From Polaribacter sp. (lineage in GTDB: Bacteria; Bacteroidota; Bacteroidia; Flavobacteriales; Flavobacteriaceae), in assembly GCA_029248845.1 (NCBI GenBank), contig JAQWIO010000031.1, forward strand, positions 1 to 6,952: DNA of 6,952 bases. The letters run 5' to 3'. A program made the position numbers and the translations under genes. Shown here piece by piece: positions 4,045 to 6,952 of the stretch. The notes under the pieces are model-generated. The model did not search any database. It was given only the letters and a program-made list of their open reading frames with translations, and was not told the DNA's origin. Numbering within the stretch: position 1 is the stretch's first letter; each line of letters opens with the position of its first letter.

Positions 4045-6952
4045 TAAGAATAATTATTTATCAAAAAAAAACGCAGTCCTATTTTTTTCGACGATATTAT
4101 TAAGTGCTTTACTTCTCAGTTCTCAAACTAATGTAAACTATTTAACAACTATATTCTTTGCAGATATTTCAGCAACAATTTCTTCGGATACTACTGAAGT
4201 CTGTAAAGATGATGGAACTGCAAACATTACCTTTGAAGGATCAGGAGGTCAAGCTCCTTATACATTTATCTATGAATTAAACGGCGATAAAGATTCTTTA
4301 AAATCCGATACCAATACAAACTCTAAAACAATTACCCTCCCTAGTTCTTCAGTAGGTAGTTTTAAGTACGAGCTTATTGAGGTTAAGGATAACGCTGACA
4401 ATAGTAAAGTTATTAGTGGCCAAATAGAAACCATAAATATAAATGCACCACCCACAGTAGATTTTTCTTTTAATAATAACGATGCTTGTTCCGGAGAAAC
4501 CATTCAATTTACAAACAATAGTTCAGGAATTGGAAATTTAGAATATAGCTGGGATTTTGGTGATGGAACAAATATTAAAAATGCAGAAAATCCAAACCAT
4601 ATTTTTGATACCTTAGGTTGCGGAACAGAAAATTTTAATATTAAATTAACGGTTACAGATGAAAATGGATGTTCTTCTTCTAAAACAAAAGAAATAACTG
4701 TAAAACAAAAACCAGATATTGCATTTTATGATGCGGACTTCAATAGCTTTGATAATTGTAATAATGTTTCTTTATCCTCTGAATTTAAAATTAAAGTAGA
4801 TAATAGTAGTTCCAGTTTGAGTTGTATTGATTCTTACTTTATAGACTGGGATGATGGTACAACAACAACATCAGCTACATTCCCAATAGATCATACCTAT
4901 CAAAATATTGGGGTCTATCAAATGAAAATTACAGCAACTGGAAGTAATGGTTGTGCTAATGAAGTTTCCTATGAAATTAAAAATGTGGGAAGCCCTGCAG
5001 GAAGTATAGCAAGTCCTGGGAATACCAGCAATTTATGTAATGATAATTCAACATTAATATTTCCGATTACTAACTTTGAAAATAATTCTGATGATACAAC
5101 TTACATCATAGATTTTGGTGACGGATCACCAAACACTGAACCCTACACACAAGCACAAATTGAAGATAATAATAAGATAGAGCATAAATATTTAAAAGGA
5201 AGTTGTTCTGAACCAGGTGGTGAATTTATTGCTACTTTGAGTATACAGAACGCATGTAAAACAGTTACATCAAGTATAAATAGTATAATTATTCTTCTGC
5301 CCTCAGAAGCTAAATTCGAGTCCGTAGAAAAAAGCTGTGTGAATAAAAATATAATATTTTCAAATAAATCGTTTATTGGTGATAACCCTAACTGTTCAAA
5401 AGGAGCAACTTTTAAATGGGACTTTGGTGACGGAACAATTATAAGTAATAATAATACAACTGAAATAACAAATCAAAATCATAGTTACACAGAACCAGGC
5501 ACATATACTGTTAAGTTATCAGTTACTAGTAGATGTGGAACAGACGAATTTGAAAAAGAGATATGTATAGAGCCAATAATCACGCCTACTTTTACATTAA
5601 ATAATGATGAGGGATGTATTCCTTTTGGTGTCGAAGCTACAAATACTACAGATGAATCTGACCTTTGCAGTGAATCCACTTATGAATGGACTGTTGCTTA
5701 TGCTGCTGATAATTGTGGAAATTCACTAGATTGGGAATTTGAAAACGGAACAGACAAAAATTCAGAAAACCCAAAATTTTTATTTAAGAACCCAGGAAAA
5801 TACACACTAACACAAAAAATAACTACTGATTGTGGAACAGAAATTACATCAAAAACGATTGATGTAAAAAAACCTCCTACTGTTAGTATCAATCCAATAA
5901 ATAATTTTTGCCAACCTGGCTCAATCAATCCAACTGCAATAATTGAAAACTGTACAGATAATGCAGCAGGTATTTCCTATAACTGGAAGTTTCCAGGAGG
6001 CACACCTTCGTCTTCTACATTAGAAAATCCAGAAAACATATCATATAATACCCCTGGGATTTACACCATTACTCTAGAAGTCACCAATGAATGTGGTACA
6101 TCAAACACAGCAATTCAAAAATTTGAAGTCTTAGAAAAACCAGTTCTAACAAATTTAATAACCACCCAAGAAATTTGCTCAAATCAAAGCACTATTGCAG
6201 TCCCTTTAACTTCAAGTAACTCCAATACTACATATTTGTGGACAGCAACTACTGTTCCTAATAACACGAATATTACAGGATTTATTACTAGTGGTTCAAC
6301 CCCAGAAATTCCGAGTCAAACTATAAGTAATACAGGAAATGTACCTGGAAATGTTGTTTATACAGTTACACCCTCTTTAAATGGCTGTGATGGTGATCCT
6401 GTTGAAGTTTTAACAGTAATTATTAATCCAACACCAATCATTGTTACCCAACCTGTTGGATCAGATATCTGTCTAGATGGAGCTGCAACTACCCTTGAAG
6501 TAGTAACTCAAAATGGGGTGGGAACACCTACCTACCAATGGTATTTGAATATGAATAATTCAACCTCTGGAGGAACACTTATTACTGGTGCTACAAACAG
6601 GACCTATGACCCTCCTTCGAATACCGTAGGAGAAATATTCTACTACGTAGATATCTCCTTCCAAGGAGGTTGTGCTAATATACAATCTGATGTAGTTTCA
6701 GTGAATATAAATCAGATTCCAATAATTAATGATGCAAAAATTACAATATATAGTGAAGAAACTTTTTTATTCGATCCAAGTTCAGTCACAAGTAATATTA
6801 TACCTACTGGAACAACCTATACATGGACTGCACCAACAAGTAGTACTCCAGGAGCCATTCTTGGTTCTTCTGCTGAGAGTTCACCTCAAACAAATATCAG
6901 TCAGACATTAGAAAATAATAAAACTATACCCGTAATAGAAACTTATATTATT
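4034..6952 (+). CDS. Very large secreted PKD/Ig-like repeat surface protein, N-terminal 973 residues (runs off right edge)
   Basis: The frame is open from ATG at 4034 to the window end with no stop. An in-frame TAA at 4028-4030 fixes this as the first possible start. Residues 14-31 (AVLFFSTILLSALLLSS) are the hydrophobic core of a signal peptide, with cleavage likely between there and FFA-DIS near residue 44. A first beta domain follows at about 45-140. Next is a chain of PKD-type domains marked by WDFGDG at 173-178, WDDGT at 272, IDFGDGS at 359, WDFGDG at 462, WEFENGTD at 567 and WKFPGG at 651. These usually end in a PGxYTxxLxVTxxCG strand. Residues about 704-800 are a PKD-like domain (ICSNQ, TYLWTA, NVVYTVTPSLNGC). 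About 800-895 is Ig-like (YQWYLN, TYDPP). A second PKD-like domain begins near 898 (TYTWTAP). Flavobacterial proteins of this kind are cell-surface or gliding-associated T9SS cargo, usually ending in a gliding-motility or type B sorting domain, and are often followed by a PorP/SprF gene. Those parts would lie beyond the window. An adhesin-like role is inferred. No enzymatic domain is visible. Confidence 0.93.
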   Translation, partial: MNFSKNNYLSKKNAVLFFSTILLSALLLSSQTNVNYLTTIFFADISATISSDTTEVCKDDGTANITFEGSGGQAPYTFIYELNGDKDSLKSDTNTNSKTITLPSSSVGSFKYELIEVKDNADNSKVISGQIETININAPPTVDFSFNNNDACSGETIQFTNNSSGIGNLEYSWDFGDGTNIKNAENPNHIFDTLGCGTENFNIKLTVTDENGCSSSKTKEITVKQKPDIAFYDADFNSFDNCNNVSLSSEFKIKVDNSSSSLSCIDSYFIDWDDGTTTTSATFPIDHTYQNIGVYQMKITATGSNGCANEVSYEIKNVGSPAGSIASPGNTSNLCNDNSTLIFPITNFENNSDDTTYIIDFGDGSPNTEPYTQAQIEDNNKIEHKYLKGSCSEPGGEFIATLSIQNACKTVTSSINSIIILLPSEAKFESVEKSCVNKNIIFSNKSFIGDNPNCSKGATFKWDFGDGTIISNNNTTEITNQNHSYTEPGTYTVKLSVTSRCGTDEFEKEICIEPIITPTFTLNNDEGCIPFGVEATNTTDESDLCSESTYEWTVAYAADNCGNSLDWEFENGTDKNSENPKFLFKNPGKYTLTQKITTDCGTEITSKTIDVKKPPTVSINPINNFCQPGSINPTAIIENCTDNAAGISYNWKFPGGTPSSSTLENPENISYNTPGIYTITLEVTNECGTSNTAIQKFEVLEKPVLTNLITTQEICSNQSTIAVPLTSSNSNTTYLWTATTVPNNTNITGFITSGSTPEIPSQTISNTGNVPGNVVYTVTPSLNGCDGDPVEVLTVIINPTPIIVTQPVGSDICLDGAATTLEVVTQNGVGTPTYQWYLNMNNSTSGGTLITGATNRTYDPPSNTVGEIFYYVDISFQGGCANIQSDVVSVNINQIPIINDAKITIYSEETFLFDPSSVTSNIIPTGTTYTWTAPTSSTPGAILGSSAESSPQTNISQTLENNKTIPVIETYII

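Noticed and set aside
4270..4503. 77-codon minus-strand ORF opposite the PKD gene
   Set aside because: Antisense shadow of a long, clearly coding plus-strand frame. The same holds for the minus-strand ORFs at 5485-5679 and 5698-5928.
4859..4870. ACA trinucleotide run as a possible phase-variable repeat
   Set aside because: Only four units and in frame, so length change would add or remove Thr without switching the gene.
6729..6911. 60-codon plus-strand ORF
   Set aside because: Out-of-frame shadow inside the PKD gene's last visible domain.

Overview
The window is very AT-rich and almost certainly comes from a flavobacterium (Bacteroidota, Flavobacteriia). The supporting signs are a PKD-domain surface protein, the remnant of a type IX secretion (T9SS) type A sorting domain, secreted proteins whose signal peptides end near Gly-Gln, an absence of Shine-Dalgarno sites, and promoter elements fitting the Bacteroidota consensus TAnnTTTG. 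No tRNA, rRNA, CRISPR array or intact insertion sequence was seen.

Layout. On the left, a gene on the minus strand runs off the edge (1-411); it encodes the start of an exported, probably kelch-type beta-propeller protein. A long intergenic stretch (412-1008) holds its promoter and a miniature unit, 'cassette A', made of an upstream segment, an 11-codon ORF and an intrinsic terminator. Next is a small intact helix-turn-helix (HTH) gene (1009-1239), followed by the broken tail of a T9SS cargo gene (about 1380-1840) with its terminator. A complete minus-strand gene (2040-3017) encodes a secreted protein joining MORN repeats to a retropepsin-like aspartic protease domain. A second gene-poor stretch (3018-4033) carries 'cassette C': the same upstream segment as cassette A, a dead copy of the HTH gene, and nearly the same terminator hairpin. 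It also holds a possible remnant of another coding sequence. The right 42% (4034-6952) is a single open reading frame, cut by the window edge, for a very large secreted PKD/Ig-like repeat protein.

How the parts relate. The three real protein genes outside the HTH family all encode exported proteins, and the large PKD protein is of the type usually sent out by the T9SS. The most unusual feature is the HTH family debris. The intact and dead HTH genes differ at one synonymous base in 78 bp across the HTH core, but are only about 70% identical just upstream. Cassette A carries the same flanks with no HTH gene between them. This mosaic suggests recombination, gene conversion or cassette turnover. 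No complete new defence or mobile system can be shown from this window alone.
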